A DNA stretch of 64,000 nt from positions 1 through 64,000 of the forward strand of contig JAXMCK010000011.1 of the NCBI GenBank assembly GCA_046349395.1. Reading direction: 5' to 3'. Positions within the stretch are counted from its first letter, which is position 1. The number at the start of each line of letters is the position of its first letter. A model generated the notes under the pieces. That model did no database searches and was not told the DNA's origin. It saw only the letters and a program-made list of their open reading frames with translations. This document shows, one piece after another, positions 62,391-64,000 of the stretch. The position numbers were made by a program, and so were the translations under genes. This DNA comes from JAXMCK01 sp046349395. GTDB lineage: Bacteria; Pseudomonadota; Alphaproteobacteria; Geminicoccales; Geminicoccaceae.

Positions 62391-62879
62391 ATGGTGTCCT
62401 TCGACAATGTCGCGCGCACGCTGCTCTGGCAGGAGCTGGTCAGCGGGTTCACGATGACCTTCCGCTACATGTTCAAGCGGAAGGTCACGCTCAACTACCC
62501 CTACGAGAAGGGGCCGCTCAGCCCGCGCTTCCGCGGCGAGCACGCGCTCCGCCGCTATCCCAACGGCGAGGAGCGCTGCATCGCCTGCAAGCTCTGCGAG
62601 GCGATCTGCCCGGCCCAGGCGATCACGATCGAGAGCGAGCCCCGTGCCGACGGCCAGAGGCGGACGACCCGCTACGACATCGACATGACGAAGTGCATCT
62701 ATTGCGGCTTCTGCGAGCAGGCCTGCCCGGTCGATGCCATCGTCGAGGGTCCGAACTACGAATTCGCCGCAGAGACCCGCGAGGAGCTTTTCTACGACAA
62801 GGAGAAGCTGCTTGCGAACGGCGACCGCTGGGAGCGTGAGATCGCGGCGAACCTTGCCGCGGATGCGCCCTACCGGTAA
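62391..62879 (+). CDS. nuoI: NADH-quinone oxidoreductase subunit I
   Basis: 162 aa. Two ferredoxin-type [4Fe-4S] motifs, CIACKLCEAICP and CIYCGFCEQACP, hold clusters N6a and N6b. The N-terminal amphipathic region FRYMFKRKVTLNYPYEKG and RYPNGEERC match the TYKY subunit. AGGCAGG-like spacing before the ATG gives a fair ribosome binding site. Confidence 0.97.
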   Translation: MVSFDNVARTLLWQELVSGFTMTFRYMFKRKVTLNYPYEKGPLSPRFRGEHALRRYPNGEERCIACKLCEAICPAQAITIESEPRADGQRRTTRYDIDMTKCIYCGFCEQACPVDAIVEGPNYEFAAETREELFYDKEKLLANGDRWEREIAANLAADAPYR

Positions 62880-62933
62880 CCGGACGGCACCCGGCCAGAT
62901 ACGAGGAAACGGCGCCTCGCGGCGAGACCGATC

Positions 62934-63539
62934 ATGACGCTACAGCTGCTCGTCTTCTACATCCTCGCCGCCGTCACGGTGGCCTCGGGCGTCATGGTGG
63001 TGACCGCACGCAACCCGGTCCACTCGGTGCTCTGGCTGATCCTGGCCTTCTTCAACGCCGCCGGCCTCTTCGTCCTGATCGGGGCCGAGTTCCTGGCGAT
63101 GGTGCTGGTCGTCGTCTATGTCGGCGCGGTGGCGGTGCTCTTCCTGTTCGTCGTCATGATGCTCGACATCAATTTCGACGAGCTGCGCGAAGGGTTCATG
63201 CGCTACCTCACGGTCGGCCTGCTGATCGGCATCGTGCTCCTGGCCGAGCTCGTCTTCGTCGGTGGCACTTGGGTCCTGGCCACGCCGGCCGCACCCGTCG
63301 CCACCGCGACCCCGCCCGGCATCACCAATACCGAGGCGATCGGCGACCTGCTCTTCACCAACTACTTCTACCTGTTCCAGACGGCGGGCCTCATCCTGCT
63401 GGTCGCCATCATCGGCGCCATCACGCTGACGCTTCGGGTGCGACCCGGCGGCAAGCGGCAGGTGATCGGCCGGCAGGTGGCCCGCAAGCGGGTCGACTCG
63501 GTCGAGCTGCGCAAGATCCGCCCGGGGAGCGGCCTCTGA
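62934..63539 (+). CDS. nuoJ: NADH-quinone oxidoreductase subunit J
   Basis: 201 aa, five membrane helices. VVTARNPVHSVLWLILAFFNAAGLFVLIGAEFLA and VYVGAVAVLFLFVVMML are the ND6 signatures including the pi-bulge helix. The soluble C-terminal tail is basic. The last base of its stop is the first base of the nuoK ATG. Confidence 0.95.
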   Translation: MTLQLLVFYILAAVTVASGVMVVTARNPVHSVLWLILAFFNAAGLFVLIGAEFLAMVLVVVYVGAVAVLFLFVVMMLDINFDELREGFMRYLTVGLLIGIVLLAELVFVGGTWVLATPAAPVATATPPGITNTEAIGDLLFTNYFYLFQTAGLILLVAIIGAITLTLRVRPGGKRQVIGRQVARKRVDSVELRKIRPGSGL

Positions 63540-63847
63540 TGGCGGTGGCACTCTCGCACTACCTGACGCTGGCGGCGATCCTCTTCACCACCGGCGTGTT
63601 CGGCATCTTCCTGAACCGGAAGAACGTCATCATCATCCTGATGTCGATCGAGCTGATCCTGCTCGCGGTGAACATCAATTTCGTCGCCTTCTCGGCGTTC
63701 CTCGGCGACCTCGCCGGGCAAATCTTCGCCATGTTCATCTTGACGGTCGCCGCCGGCGAGGCGGCGATCGGGCTCGCCATCGTCGTCGTCTACTTCCGCA
63801 ACCGCGGCTCGATCGAGGTCGAGGACATCAATCTGATGAAGGGCTGA
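63539..63847 (+). CDS. nuoK: NADH-quinone oxidoreductase subunit K
   Basis: 102 aa, three membrane helices. The conserved Glu residues of the proton path are in MSIELILLAVNINFVAF and TVAAGEAAIGLAIVVVYFR. The ATG overlaps the nuoJ stop by one base (TGATG), and 9 bp separate its stop from nuoL. Confidence 0.96.
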   Translation: MAVALSHYLTLAAILFTTGVFGIFLNRKNVIIILMSIELILLAVNINFVAFSAFLGDLAGQIFAMFILTVAAGEAAIGLAIVVVYFRNRGSIEVEDINLMKG

Positions 63848-63856
63848 GGCGGGTCG

Positions 63857-64000
63857 ATGCTGCAGGTCCTGCTGGTCTTCTCCCCGCTTCTGGGCTCGAT
63901 CCTGGCCGGGCTGTTCGGTCGCCAGCTCGGCGATCGCGGCTCGCAGCTGGTTACCTGCGGGTTGATGGGCCTCTCCGCCCTGATGGCGTGGGTGAACTTC
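63857..64000 (+). CDS. nuoL: NADH-quinone oxidoreductase subunit L, 5' end only
   Basis: The 48 codons before the window edge read MLQVLLVFSPLLGSILAGLFG and continue as a second hydrophobic segment, which fits the first two helices of the antiporter-like subunit NuoL. Position directly after nuoK supports the call. The gene continues beyond the window. Confidence 0.9.
   Translation, partial: MLQVLLVFSPLLGSILAGLFGRQLGDRGSQLVTCGLMGLSALMAWVNF

Overview
The window is high-GC, densely coded DNA from an alphaproteobacterium. I infer a Rhodospirillales-like lineage from the GC-rich codon use, the DUF29, Uma2, CbpM and UPF0280 families, the PuuE-type allantoinase, and the gene order of an uninterrupted nuoA-L operon with separate nuoC and nuoD. 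The genus cannot be fixed from sequence alone. Most of the window is chromosomal housekeeping and accessory metabolism on both strands, with short intergenic gaps and many ATGA or GTGA stop/start overlaps.

Layout. 1-3.1 kb: a catabolic operon (end of a 6-hydroxynicotinate-reductase-like protein, a secreted META protein, UPF0280, a class III PLP enzyme). 3.1-10 kb: CorA, a membrane-anchored hydrolase, an AT-rich HEPN gene that looks acquired, DUF29, a K+ channel, Uma2 and an exported beta-carbonic anhydrase. 10.2-18.7 kb: a helix-turn-helix-like gene with a repeat behind it, a probable allantoin racemase/allantoinase pair around a TM2 protein, a TauE/SafE permease, an FGGY sugar kinase, a GT2 plus GtrA pair and an RbsD/FucU mutarotase. 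18.7-26.8 kb: a minus-strand operon of seven genes plus a likely mini-protein, joining XpaC, TelA, SPFH-GYF and a zinc-ribbon membrane protein to an aromatic-efflux-type pump (FUSC, DUF1656, HlyD). 26.9-35.9 kb: transporters, two aldo/keto reductases, a PhnM-like hydrolase, CbpA/CbpM and an unusual dehydrogenase.

36-50.5 kb is the plastic part. It holds a secreted delta-60/RTX protein, a degenerate copy of a PEP-CTERM gene, an intact-looking IS5-family element with inverted repeats and a 4-bp target duplication, an AraC regulator, the intact PEP-CTERM relative, a secreted Ntn hydrolase, a receiver protein without its phospho-acceptor aspartate, a PRISE-type short-chain reductase and a detached 144-bp copy of its 3' end 2.9 kb away, an amidohydrolase fused to a META domain, a second VPLPA-CTERM protein, a DUF3574 protein, and a paralogue of the 10.2-kb helix-turn-helix gene followed by the same ~95-bp repeat.

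50.6-64 kb returns to core functions: a polar amino-acid ABC operon (permease, binding protein, permease; no ATPase in the window), a tandem universal stress protein, tRNA-Asp(GTC), and the complex I operon nuoA to nuoK, with nuoL running off the right edge. Points most worth following are the HEPN island, the paired HTH-gene-plus-repeat modules, the SPFH/TelA/XpaC/efflux operon, the duplicated fragments in 38-48 kb and the amidohydrolase-META fusion.
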